Shown here: positions 28,424 to 36,978 of the stretch, one piece after another
Layout of the letters: each line of letters starts with the position of its first letter
Position numbering within the stretch: position 1 is the first letter of the stretch
NCBI RefSeq assembly: GCF_002222615.2
Contig: NZ_CP022412.2
Span: 2,542,001 to 2,606,000, forward strand
Length of the DNA stretch: 64,000 nt
Direction: 5' to 3'
DNA from: Bacteroides caccae
Lineage (GTDB): Bacteria; Bacteroidota; Bacteroidia; Bacteroidales; Bacteroidaceae
The notes under the pieces: generated by a model
Told to the model about the DNA's origin: nothing
The model's input: the letters and a program-made list of their open reading frames with translations, nothing else
Database searches by the model: none
Made by a program: the position numbers and the translations under genes

Positions 28424-30262
28424 TTTATCTATCAGGTCCTGACGTCCGATACGTCTCAACTCATTGATAATGTTTTTCCGTTCTTCGGGCTTATACCAGA
28501 AGAAGAATTGTCGTTGGGCAAGTTTTTCCCGCTGTGTTTTAGCACTGAAGATAGGTTCCAGTGTGTACGGGTGAAATCCGGTATACCAAGCCTCAGTCGC
28601 TACTGTCATAGGAGTAGGGGTGAAGTCCTGTACCTGTTCCAAGTGGAAGTCCAAGCGTTTGGTGATAACGGCAAGCTCCGCCATATCTTCTTCTTTGCAT
28701 CCGGGATGTGAAGATATAAAATAGGGAATGAGCTGCTGACGCAGGTTTTCTTCCCGGTTGATGCGGTCGAATATCTTCTTGAATGTTTCAAACTGTTCAA
28801 AAGAAGGCTTGCGCATGATGGACAATACACGGTCGCTTGTATGTTCCGGAGCTACCTTTAACCGCCCACTGACGTGACTGGCTATCAATTCACGGGTATA
28901 TTCGGCCGTACTGCGATTGGTTGCCGTATCTTTGCTTTGATGTAGTAACAGGTCATAGCGTACTCCACTGCCGATAAAGGATTTCTTAATACCGGGCAGA
29001 GCGTCTACCGCATGATAAATATCCAATAGGGGACGGTGGTCTGAATTTAAGTTCGGACAAACTTTAGGATGTATGCATGAGGGGCGTTTGCACTTCTTGC
29101 AAATCGCCTCGTCTTTTCCTTTCATCTGATACATATTGGCAGAAGGACCGCCGAGATCGCTTAAATATCCTTTGAAATCAGGTAGTTGCATCACCTCTTT
29201 TACTTCTTTCAAGATAGATGCCTTACTACGGCTGACAATGAATTTCCCTTGGTGTGCCGAGATGGTGCAGAATGCGCAGCCACCGAAACAGCCCCGGTGA
29301 ATATTGACGGAGAATTTAATCATATCATACGCAGGAATTCTCTTCCCTTTGTATTTGGGATGAGGCAGCCGGGTATAAGGCAAATCGAACGAATGGTCGA
29401 GTTCTTCCTGACTCATCGGAGGGTATGGAGGATTGACTACTACCACTTTGTTTCCTACCGCCTGTGTGATGCGTGAAGCTGCATATTTGTTGGATTCTTC
29501 TTCAATATGCCGGAAGTTGCTTGCCTGCTTCTTCTTGTCTGCCAGGCATTCTTCGTGAGAATAAAGTTGAATGTCTTCTTCGGCTGCCGTCCATTCTGCT
29601 GCACGGCAAAGATAGGCTGTTTGAGGAATTGTTCCGACGATCGTTTTAAATTCGTTGGTTGTCAACGTGGCTTGTTCTGTGGGGAGCAAGTTTTTCATTT
29701 TGCGGATTAATTCTACAATAGGTTTTTCGCCCATACCATAGATCAGCAAGTCTGCGCCACTGTCACATAAAATGCTTTTTTGTACTTTGTCCTGCCAATA
29801 ATCGTAATGGCTCAAGCGTCTCATACTTGCTTCGATACCTCCTAATATTACGGGGGCATCGGGATATAGCTTTTTCAGAATTTGGCTATAAACGATAGAA
29901 GGATATTCCGGGCGCATATCCGAGCGGGCGTCCGGTGTATAAGCGTCTTCGCTGCGCAAGCGTTTGTTGGCAGTATATTTATTGACCATTGAATCCATGC
30001 TTCCGGCGGAAATGCCGAAAAATAAACGGGGGCGTCCCAATTTCTTGAAGTCACGCAGGTCATCGCGCCAGTTTGGTTGGGGAACGATAGCAATTTTTAA
30101 TCCTTCTGCTTCGAGGATACGTCCGATAACAGCCGCTCCGAAGGAAGGGTGGTCTACGTATGCATCACCGCTGAAAAGAATGACGTCCAATTCATTCCAG
30201 CCGCGAAGTTCTACTTCTTTTTTTGTTGTAGGTAACCAGTCAGTCAGTCGAAAATCTTTCAT
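28403..30262 (-). CDS. YgiQ-family radical SAM protein
   Basis: 619 residues. The radical SAM cluster motif is C325-F-G-G-C329-A-F-C332 in the context SVNIHRGCFGG. A second cysteine set (AICKKCKRPSCIHPKVCPN) may bind another metal centre. The N-terminal cobalamin-binding-like domain includes GGIEASMRRLSHYDYWQ. This UPF0313/YgiQ family is widely conserved but its reaction is unknown. It is transcribed alone. The TATCTTTG box ends 4 nt before the ATG, suggesting a leaderless message. Confidence 0.9.
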   Translation of the reverse strand: MKDFRLTDWLPTTKKEVELRGWNELDVILFSGDAYVDHPSFGAAVIGRILEAEGLKIAIVPQPNWRDDLRDFKKLGRPRLFFGISAGSMDSMVNKYTANKRLRSEDAYTPDARSDMRPEYPSIVYSQILKKLYPDAPVILGGIEASMRRLSHYDYWQDKVQKSILCDSGADLLIYGMGEKPIVELIRKMKNLLPTEQATLTTNEFKTIVGTIPQTAYLCRAAEWTAAEEDIQLYSHEECLADKKKQASNFRHIEEESNKYAASRITQAVGNKVVVVNPPYPPMSQEELDHSFDLPYTRLPHPKYKGKRIPAYDMIKFSVNIHRGCFGGCAFCTISAHQGKFIVSRSKASILKEVKEVMQLPDFKGYLSDLGGPSANMYQMKGKDEAICKKCKRPSCIHPKVCPNLNSDHRPLLDIYHAVDALPGIKKSFIGSGVRYDLLLHQSKDTATNRSTAEYTRELIASHVSGRLKVAPEHTSDRVLSIMRKPSFEQFETFKKIFDRINREENLRQQLIPYFISSHPGCKEEDMAELAVITKRLDFHLEQVQDFTPTPMTVATEAWYTGFHPYTLEPIFSAKTQREKLAQRQFFFWYKPEERKNIINELRRIGRQDLIDKLYGKKK

Positions 30263-30266
30263 GCCG

Positions 30267-30274
30267 CAAAGATA
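30267..30274 (-). promoter_or_regulatory. -7 promoter element for the YgiQ-family gene
   Basis: TATCTTTG on the minus strand ends 4 nt before the ATG at 30262. Confidence 0.55.
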
Positions 30275-30285
30275 CGGATAAACTT

Positions 30286-30349
30286 ATAAAGTTATAAGAT
30301 GATAGGGCTATAAAGTTCAGCCACGCCTCTTATCACCTTATAACTTTAT
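30286..30349 (-). terminator. Probable terminator hairpin after the TusA-like gene
   Basis: Two 19-nt arms (30286-30304 and 30331-30349) are complementary except at one position, with a 26-nt loop. The hairpin lies between the TusA-like stop and the ygiQ promoter. There is no strong T-run, so it may also be a structured leader or an exonuclease block. Confidence 0.5.
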
Positions 30350-30366
30350 GCTTTATCGCTTTGTAG

Positions 30367-30588
30367 TTATTTCTTTGCGATTGTAAATTGCACAGTCAAC
30401 TGTTCGCCGTCATAGATCTCACGAAAGCCGATGCTTTGCTCTGACAGATATTCTTTTAAATCCTGAAATGCGTCGGCATGGTTCATGATGATTTCTAGCG
30501 TTTCGCCGGGAACAGCGTTACACATGGCTTTGATTGCGGGAATTAACGGACTGTATGCCGTTGTTCCCCGGGTATCCACCGTAATCAT
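30367..30588 (-). CDS. TusA/SirA-like protein lacking the catalytic cysteine
   Basis: 73 residues with the two-layer TusA fold pattern: an N-terminal strand and loop D5-T-R-G followed by helix PLIPAIKAM, then GETLEIIMNHADAFQDLKEYL. In TusA sulfurtransferases the loop reads G-x-x-C-P-x-P. Here it is G8-T-T-A11-Y-S-P14, so the sulfur-carrying Cys is Ala and the following Pro is Tyr. Sulfur transfer by the usual persulfide is therefore unlikely. It overlaps the 106-residue gene upstream by 4 bp and is co-transcribed with it. Its role is unknown. Confidence 0.75.
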   Translation of the reverse strand: MITVDTRGTTAYSPLIPAIKAMCNAVPGETLEIIMNHADAFQDLKEYLSEQSIGFREIYDGEQLTVQFTIAKK

Positions 30589-30905
30589 TCTTCCTCCTCT
30601 TCTTCTGCTTCCGGACTGGAGAGCCAGGTCAGATAGAGCTTGATAAGCTGTTGCAGGCCGAACGCTTTCATATTATTGTGATAAATCACATCAATACAAA
30701 GATCCAGCAAATCTTTACTGTCTTCTTCCTGACTGGCGATAAGAGAGCGGACATTCAATTTCAGTTTGTCCAGCACCGGTTCGTCTACAATACCTGTACT
30801 GTCAATCAGGTGACGGAACAGAGAATATTTTTCAATTGTTCTTAGATTTTCAGTAGATACCTCTATGCTGCGTGTACCGCTGGGATTTGCTTGTATAGTA
30901 TACAT
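30585..30905 (-). CDS. Conserved-looking hypothetical protein with acidic tail
   Basis: 106 residues, not recognised. The N-terminus is strand-like (MYTIQANPSGTRSIEVSTEN). The middle is helical, with DKLKLNVRSLIASQEEDSKD and LLDLCIDVIYHNNMKAFGLQ. It ends in a run of glutamates (SPEAEEEEEE). There is no signal peptide or membrane segment, so it is cytosolic. The stop overlaps the start of the TusA-like gene by 4 bp, suggesting that the two products work together. A -7 box lies 33 bp upstream of the ATG. Confidence 0.75.
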   Translation of the reverse strand: MYTIQANPSGTRSIEVSTENLRTIEKYSLFRHLIDSTGIVDEPVLDKLKLNVRSLIASQEEDSKDLLDLCIDVIYHNNMKAFGLQQLIKLYLTWLSSPEAEEEEEE

Positions 30906-30937
30906 TGTTCTTTAGTTTTAAGAGTTATTGTTTCTTG

Positions 30938-30945
30938 CAAAGATA
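30938..30945 (-). promoter_or_regulatory. -7 promoter element for the TusA-like two-gene operon
   Basis: TATCTTTG on the minus strand, 32 bp before the ATG at 30905. Confidence 0.6.
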
Positions 30946-31006
30946 GAATTTAAAATGAAAAACAGGCTATAAAAAGGGATATTTTTTGTTTCCCTGCAAT
31001 GAACTC

Positions 31007-33919
31007 TTATTTTTGAGTAAAGAATCCCAATATGCCTGCCATAACGATTGCACGGTCTGCTTCCGACAGGATACTTTCAAAAGGGAAACCCAGTACGAAG
31101 GTACGATAGTTTCCTTTATAGGCAATACCTGCACTTTGATTGCCAGGCGCATAAGTAAATACCGGAAATGCGGAATCTACCGGGACAATGCAATCCGGAG
31201 CGGGGATCGCATAGTTGTTCTCATTGGGCAATCGGGGAATACTGATTGTGCGTCCGAGTCCGTTGATCCGATTAGAATTTTTGTCCGTCAGACTACCTTG
31301 ATACCCATATTTCAGAACTCTTTGTGTAAATTCCCTGTTTCCTTGCGTGCCATTCATGTCACTGCCTACGTATGCACCACTCACAAGTATATTTCCGCCG
31401 GATTGGCAATAACTGGAGATAATGCGTTGCATTGCCGAAGAAAATGTTTTGTAATAAGCCTTAGTTGACGCATCCTCTTTCTCAAGTCCTAAGATATAAT
31501 CTACAATCGGATAATCTTCCAACGTGACGATTCCGTTTTCTACCGCTTCGTCACTGCATGATACGAAACTGTATTTTCCGGTTGCCTGAATCGCTTTCCC
31601 ATGAATGAATGGATAATCAAATGTATTTCCTGCTATTTTCATTCCTTCCAATTCACTACTGCTGTGCCCCAAACTTCCTTTCCCTTCTTTCCCCGCTTGT
31701 GTGCGGTCGAATCCGCTTTGTACTCCGCAGAATGAGAAATTCGACAGATACGGAACTCCCGGATCCTGCTCTAAGTCGAATCCTGCTTTATCCGGAGTAT
31801 TGATGACGGCCGGACCGCTGATCCTATCAAATCCATTGATGATTAAAACTTTTTCACGTTCACGTTTTGCTTTGTAGGCTGAGAGTATTTCAGAAGGGAA
31901 ACTCTCTCCACCTCTGTTTGCGGCCGTTACTTTGAATGAATAAACCAGTCCCGGCTCTATCTTAACAGTGTATGAAGACTTGCTGACTAAAGTTCCGTTG
32001 TCAAAACCTCCGTAACCAATGCGTGTATATACAATGTATTCCCGTGGACGTGCTGAAGGCTCCTGCGGGTCATCTTCTCCTTTCCACGAAAGTTCCAGCG
32101 TATTCTTTTTTTTGCCGAAACGAATAGCAAAGTTGCTAACAGGAAGCGGTTGTACCACATAATCTTTATCATGTTGGCTGGTAATAAACTGCAAAATTCC
32201 TTTGTAAATGGCGCGTCCTACCGTGAATTTGAAGTTGGGGTCATGGCCGAGCTGCATATCGGCAAAGTTCTGATGTGAAAGCAGCTCGATAATGGTGGAA
32301 GGCGTAGCCGGAAGCCGTGTCTCGCTATAATTCCGGTTCCACATACTGCGCCGTGTCCAAGGGAGATTATAGCTTGAACGAATATCTTTTTGAATTTGTG
32401 TGAGCAGAATATCCGCCAAATCACGTGAAGCATACCGGTCCGTTCCCATATTCAGTTTGCCGTTATTGAAATCAGTAGTGTAAATGCCGAGCGAACCGAT
32501 GATTTCGTCCGTTTTGCTGTATCCGGCATCACTGTGAAGTGCCATTGTCATTTCCAATGGTACTCCTAGCCCTGGTTGCGTAGGATTATAAACAGAACCT
32601 CCCGATAGATAATTGATTGTATTGGAGCGTGTGTTGATATCGTCCGCATAATCATTCTCGCCTTTACGCCCGGCATATACATCGTAAGGCATTCCCGCCC
32701 ACTGGGCAGAGTAGCGTGCCCCTTCCAGATAGCGCGGCAATCCGCTTATCTTTCCTCCGCGGGAAATATTACCCATTCCTCCACCGAAACGCACCGCATC
32801 GGCACATACTACACCATGTTCGCTGCTTTCATTACTCAATACCACCATGCCATAATCGTTGTTGCCTTTGTCAAATTCAAAGGTGCCGAGGTATACCCAA
32901 GTTCCTCCGCCTATCTTTTGGTTTACTTTAAATTCCGTAACCCCTCCATTATGAAAGACAAGATATTTGGCGTCACTTACGCTGTTGGGTAATGTCTGAT
33001 AAGAAACATAAACAGCGTATGTTCCGGTTGCCGGCAGGGTAGGTACCCATTCGGCAAAAGCTTGGTCCTTGTTCTTCTTTTTCTTTCTTTCTGTGGAGAT
33101 CATTCGGCAAGTACCGTCTGCGAAAGGATTTTCCCCATCTTGGTAGATTGTTTTCTTTTGGGCGAATCCTCTTACCGAGGCTCTGTCCCATTTAGCTTTT
33201 TTACTGCCTACCTCCAGATAGAGAGAAGCGTTAGGCGTATCATTATCCACAATGATTTCATTCTTTTGCGTATCCCGTTCGCGAGGCGTGTAGACAACGG
33301 CGCCTGCATTTTCCAACATCGGAATTACATAAGGAAGAACAAAAGATTGAGTGAACAGATCTTCTGTTGTGCAGAACAAGCGGGGGCGTTGCCAGCCCCA
33401 TTCGTTTTTATCGTTTTTGAAATAATTACCGTGGCTTTGCCAGACAGCGATATGGCGGTCTTGTAACCCGCGTGATACTTCATTGGGGCGTGAGATGTTT
33501 TTCACCCAGGGAACTCCTTTATAATCAATGTCCAAAGACATCCGTTCCTTATCTTTTTTCTTGTTTCGATAAAGGTTGGGCACTAAATTTTCAATCGGCT
33601 TGCCGTCTGCATAAATAGTGAGCTGGTAGTAATGAACCGGACCGGGAAGTAAATCTTTTACTTGATTATAAATAGTCTCTACGGTTTCCGACCGAAAAGG
33701 TTGGTAGGCAAAGCTTTCAGAGGCATAAACAGCAATTGTTTTGCGGTCATAATCAATGTCGAAGCTATTCAGTTTTGGGGTGCTGATTTTGGCAGTTGCG
33801 GTATATTTATTGAAATAATCCGTTAGCCGCTCTTTTATATTACTTTCGATGTCTTGGGCAAAAAGAATATTAATCCCCATTGTCAGATATATGAAGAACA
33901 CTATTATTTTTTTCATCAT
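31007..33919 (-). CDS. Exported golvesin-domain, amidase-like protein (often called xanthan lyase)
   Basis: 970 residues with a signal peptide (about 1-22). A golvesin C-terminal-like domain sits at about 265-385 (GTYAVYVSYQTLPNS, EFKVNQKIGGGTWVYLGTF, ADAVRFGGG). Next comes a region resembling zinc N-acetylmuramoyl-alanine amidases (about 400-590), with ALHSDAGYS and IIELLSHQN as candidate metal and acid residues. An FN3-like module follows (about 595-685), then a C-terminal alpha/beta domain (KVLIINGFDRISG to GNILVSGAYVGSD). It probably acts in the periplasm or on the surface, perhaps on peptidoglycan. The common lyase name is not supported by any motif seen. Confidence 0.75.
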   Translation of the reverse strand: MMKKIIVFFIYLTMGINILFAQDIESNIKERLTDYFNKYTATAKISTPKLNSFDIDYDRKTIAVYASESFAYQPFRSETVETIYNQVKDLLPGPVHYYQLTIYADGKPIENLVPNLYRNKKKDKERMSLDIDYKGVPWVKNISRPNEVSRGLQDRHIAVWQSHGNYFKNDKNEWGWQRPRLFCTTEDLFTQSFVLPYVIPMLENAGAVVYTPRERDTQKNEIIVDNDTPNASLYLEVGSKKAKWDRASVRGFAQKKTIYQDGENPFADGTCRMISTERKKKKNKDQAFAEWVPTLPATGTYAVYVSYQTLPNSVSDAKYLVFHNGGVTEFKVNQKIGGGTWVYLGTFEFDKGNNDYGMVVLSNESSEHGVVCADAVRFGGGMGNISRGGKISGLPRYLEGARYSAQWAGMPYDVYAGRKGENDYADDINTRSNTINYLSGGSVYNPTQPGLGVPLEMTMALHSDAGYSKTDEIIGSLGIYTTDFNNGKLNMGTDRYASRDLADILLTQIQKDIRSSYNLPWTRRSMWNRNYSETRLPATPSTIIELLSHQNFADMQLGHDPNFKFTVGRAIYKGILQFITSQHDKDYVVQPLPVSNFAIRFGKKKNTLELSWKGEDDPQEPSARPREYIVYTRIGYGGFDNGTLVSKSSYTVKIEPGLVYSFKVTAANRGGESFPSEILSAYKAKREREKVLIINGFDRISGPAVINTPDKAGFDLEQDPGVPYLSNFSFCGVQSGFDRTQAGKEGKGSLGHSSSELEGMKIAGNTFDYPFIHGKAIQATGKYSFVSCSDEAVENGIVTLEDYPIVDYILGLEKEDASTKAYYKTFSSAMQRIISSYCQSGGNILVSGAYVGSDMNGTQGNREFTQRVLKYGYQGSLTDKNSNRINGLGRTISIPRLPNENNYAIPAPDCIVPVDSAFPVFTYAPGNQSAGIAYKGNYRTFVLGFPFESILSEADRAIVMAGILGFFTQK

Positions 33920-33942
33920 TCAATGCTTTTAGGTTTTCCCCG

Positions 33943-33950
33943 CAAAAATA
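33943..33950 (-). promoter_or_regulatory. -7 promoter element for the golvesin-domain gene
   Basis: TATTTTTG on the minus strand, 23 bp before the ATG at 33919 and immediately after the preceding terminator. Confidence 0.5.
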
Positions 33951-33957
33951 AACAAAA

Positions 33958-33989
33958 AAGAGTGAGAAGTATCGAAACTTCCCACTCTT
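33958..33989 (-). terminator. Rho-independent terminator after the NagB-LmbE gene
   Basis: A 13-bp stem with one mismatch (AAGAGTGAGAAGT / ACTTCCCACTCTT) and a 6-nt loop, followed on the minus strand by a T-rich run. It lies 41 bp past the stop at 34031. Confidence 0.75.
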
Positions 33990-34030
33990 CTTTCATTGTT
34001 TTATATTCTCTTAATTAAGAGCTTTTCTAT

Positions 34031-36022
34031 TTATAGCGGAATATATTCTACGAATGCTTCCATAGCTTCGTAAGAAGCCAGACCTAACTGGTCGTACAAA
34101 GTAGCTGTGCCACGATTACGGTCTTCACTGCGCTGCCAGAACAAACGTTCGTCATTACCCAGGAACGGAGCACTTTCCATTTGTGACTGATGTTTCAGGA
34201 TAGAGTTACGTTTTGCACGAAGTTCTTCCGGACTGATAGGCACTGCCATTTCAATGTTTTCAATTTCCCATTCAGCCCATGCACCACGATACATCCAGAT
34301 ACGGCAGTCTTTCAACCATTTTGCACCTTCTTCTTTTTCGAGGTCGACGGCAGCAAATACGGCGTCCGTACATACACGGTGTGTTCCGTGAGGATCTGCG
34401 AGGTCACCGGCTACAAAAATCTGATGAGGTTTCACTTCACGAAGCAGGTTACGTACGATTTCCACATCCGCTTCACTAATTGGGTTCTTCTGAATCTTAC
34501 CTGTTTCGTAGAATGGTAAGTCGAGGAAGTGACAACGTTCTAGTGGTATATTGTTATAAGTACAAGCGGTACGTGCTTCACCACGACGAATCAAGCCTTT
34601 GATAGTAAGTATATCACGGCTGTCCATATCACCGTCTTTCTTTTCTTTCAGGAAGTTACGTATTTCTGCATACTTCTCATTGATAACCTGGTCTTCGCTG
34701 TTGTTGAAGAGTTGGTTGAATCCGTTGATGAAATGCATGAAACGAACTACTTCCTCATCACCTACGGCAATATTGCCGGAAGTCTCGTAAGCTACGTGCA
34801 CCTCATGTTTCTGTTCTACCAGACGACGGAGTGTTCCACCCATGGAGATTACATCATCATCTGGATGCGGAGAGAAGATAATCACACGTTTCGGATATGG
34901 TTTGGCACGTTCCGGACGGTAAGTATCGTCAGCATTCGGTTTGCCACCCGGCCAACCTGTGATAGTATGTTGCAAATCGTTGAATATCTTAATATTCACA
35001 TTGTATGCCGAACCATACAATGCCAGAAGTTCGCTCAGACCGTTTTCATTGTAATCCTTATTTGTTAATTTCAAAATAGGCTTACCTGTCAACTGGCATA
35101 GCCAAACGATAGCGCTGCGGATTAATTTATCATTCCATTCGCAAGAAGTAACCAGCCAAGGGCGTTGGATACGGGTTAAGTTCATAGCAGCCGAGAGGTC
35201 AAGGGCTACATGGGCATTGTTGTGAGTTTGCAGATAAGATGCAGGAATGGTATCAGAGATAGGTCCTTCTACACATTCTTTAATCATAGCTGCTTTATTT
35301 TCACCCCACGCAAGTAAATAGACTTTCTTTGCACCGAGAATAGTTGATACTCCCATTGTGATAGAACTGATCGGCGTATTATCCAACGTTCCGAAGATTT
35401 TAGATGCTTCATTGCGTGAAGCATTATCCAGCAAAATCAGGCGGGTGGTAGAATTCAGTCGGGAACCCGGTTCGTTGAATGCGATATTGCCTACGCGACC
35501 GATACCTAACAGAGCAATGTCAATTCCTCCGAAACTTTCAATGCGTTGTTCATACAACCGGCAATATTCGAAGATTGTATCTTTGGCGATTGTTCCGTCA
35601 GGAGTAAATATATTCTGTTTGTCAATATCAATATGATCCAACAACATCTCTTTCAATGCATTGAAGTTACTGTTGATTGCATCAGAAGATAACGGATAGT
35701 ATTCGTACATATTAAATACAATCACGTTACGGAAGCTAAGGCCTTCTTCTTTATGCATACGGATCAGTTCCTGATATACATGGCTGGGTGAATTACCTCC
35801 GGGAAGTGCTAATACGCAGAAACGTCCTGCTTTTTGTTTTTCGCGGATGGTCTGTGCTATTTCTCGAGCAATATAGTTAGCCCCTTCTTCTACAGATTCA
35901 TAGATGTCCGTAGGGATTTTTTCGAGTCTTGTCAAGACTGATTTTTCAAATGCATTCTCCGGTCTGTAGTATCTGGGGGAGACCCGGTGGAGGCTGATTT
36001 GAGAACTAAGATTTGTTTTCAT
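34031..36022 (-). CDS. NagB-like domain fused to a LmbE/PIG-L deacetylase
   Basis: 663 residues from ATG 36022; the longer frame to 36088 runs through the -7 box. The N-terminal half follows the glucosamine-6-phosphate deaminase fold (ALPGGNSPSHVYQELI, GIGRVGNIAFNEPGS). The key residues differ from E. coli NagB: FNMDEY has become FNMYEY (Asp72 to Tyr106), and DGH has become V177-G-N179 (Asp141 and His143 lost); Glu of NEP remains. The C-terminal half from about residue 375 is a zinc deacetylase of the LmbE type (FSPHPDDDVISMGGT, DPHGTH). It is often annotated as a deaminase, but that activity is doubtful; sugar binding plus deacetylation is more likely. Confidence 0.85.
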   Translation of the reverse strand: MKTNLSSQISLHRVSPRYYRPENAFEKSVLTRLEKIPTDIYESVEEGANYIAREIAQTIREKQKAGRFCVLALPGGNSPSHVYQELIRMHKEEGLSFRNVIVFNMYEYYPLSSDAINSNFNALKEMLLDHIDIDKQNIFTPDGTIAKDTIFEYCRLYEQRIESFGGIDIALLGIGRVGNIAFNEPGSRLNSTTRLILLDNASRNEASKIFGTLDNTPISSITMGVSTILGAKKVYLLAWGENKAAMIKECVEGPISDTIPASYLQTHNNAHVALDLSAAMNLTRIQRPWLVTSCEWNDKLIRSAIVWLCQLTGKPILKLTNKDYNENGLSELLALYGSAYNVNIKIFNDLQHTITGWPGGKPNADDTYRPERAKPYPKRVIIFSPHPDDDVISMGGTLRRLVEQKHEVHVAYETSGNIAVGDEEVVRFMHFINGFNQLFNNSEDQVINEKYAEIRNFLKEKKDGDMDSRDILTIKGLIRRGEARTACTYNNIPLERCHFLDLPFYETGKIQKNPISEADVEIVRNLLREVKPHQIFVAGDLADPHGTHRVCTDAVFAAVDLEKEEGAKWLKDCRIWMYRGAWAEWEIENIEMAVPISPEELRAKRNSILKHQSQMESAPFLGNDERLFWQRSEDRNRGTATLYDQLGLASYEAMEAFVEYIPL

Positions 36023-36077
36023 AAAGTTGTTTATTAAGTTATGTAAGATTAGCGTCCTTACGACTGTATTTTCACGA

Positions 36078-36085
36078 CAAAGATA
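36078..36085 (-). promoter_or_regulatory. -7 promoter element for the NagB-LmbE gene
   Basis: TATCTTTG on the minus strand, 55 bp before the ATG at 36022. It excludes the upstream Met at 36088. Confidence 0.6.
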
Positions 36086-36170
36086 CAAAAGAAGTCTATA
36101 TGTTTAACTACTAACATCTAGGTATTGTTGCTATATCAAGCCGTTTTTAACATTTGTTTTATAGCAAATA

Positions 36171-36947
36171 CTAAAGATGAAATTCGTCTGCATCTTTCCA
36201 AACCGGAAACTTTTCCCTGAGCCGGTTGAGAGCACCCAGTTGGAGGCTTGTCGTAGCTATTCCTTCCTGTTCGTCCGGCAATGAGGTTATTTCTTCTCCG
36301 AAAGCGGAATAGATTTTGCTTCCTCCATTATATTTAAGATGATATCCGTCCATGCCTGTTCTGTTGACACCGCATACATAACATTGATTTTCCAAAGCAC
36401 GTGCTCGGAGCAAAGCGTCCCAAGCCAGGCGACGGGGGATAGGCCAGTTTGCTACATATATTAATAAGTCATATTCATTCTTGACGTTCCGGCTCCACAC
36501 AGGAAAACGGAGATCGTAACATACAAGCAGGCAGATATTCCACCCATGATAGGGAATGATGATCCGTTTGTTACCTGCGGAAAAGTGTTCGGCTTCACGT
36601 CCCATGCGGAACAAATGGCGTTTATCGTAAAAATAGTATTCTCCTTCGGGAGTGAGGAAGAAAGCACGGTTATAAAACTGTCCGTTATCAGTGGCAATAT
36701 AGCTTCCACAGATAGCCAGTTGAAATAAGGATGCCCATTGTTTCAAAGTAGAGATTGTTTTGCCGGAATTGGGCTCTGCTAATGTCTGGCTTTGCATACT
36801 GAACCCTGTCGAGAACATTTCCGGTAAAACAACAATCTCCGTTGTTCCACGGAGGCTTTGTAGCTTTTCGTGGAGCAAACGGAGATTTTCTTGTTTATTT
36901 TCCCAAACGATATCGGTTTGTATGATAGAAACTCGAATGGAATCCAT
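36171..36947 (-). CDS. Nitrilase-superfamily omega-amidase (YafV-like)
   Basis: 258 residues with the nitrilase-superfamily triad: Glu43 in VVLPEMFSTGF, Lys in YDKRHLFRMG, and Cys in LLVCYDLRFPVWSRN. The spacing and the MFSTGFS motif fit the YafV/Nit2-like omega-amidases, which hydrolyse 2-oxoglutaramate or 2-oxosuccinamate in transamination repair. It is cytosolic. It is the third gene of a minus-strand run 37810-36171, with a 31-bp gap after the acyltransferase. Confidence 0.88.
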   Translation of the reverse strand: MDSIRVSIIQTDIVWENKQENLRLLHEKLQSLRGTTEIVVLPEMFSTGFSMQSQTLAEPNSGKTISTLKQWASLFQLAICGSYIATDNGQFYNRAFFLTPEGEYYFYDKRHLFRMGREAEHFSAGNKRIIIPYHGWNICLLVCYDLRFPVWSRNVKNEYDLLIYVANWPIPRRLAWDALLRARALENQCYVCGVNRTGMDGYHLKYNGGSKIYSAFGEEITSLPDEQEGIATTSLQLGALNRLREKFPVWKDADEFHL

Positions 36948-36978
36948 TATGGTTAGTACTTATTGTCTAATACTTAAA

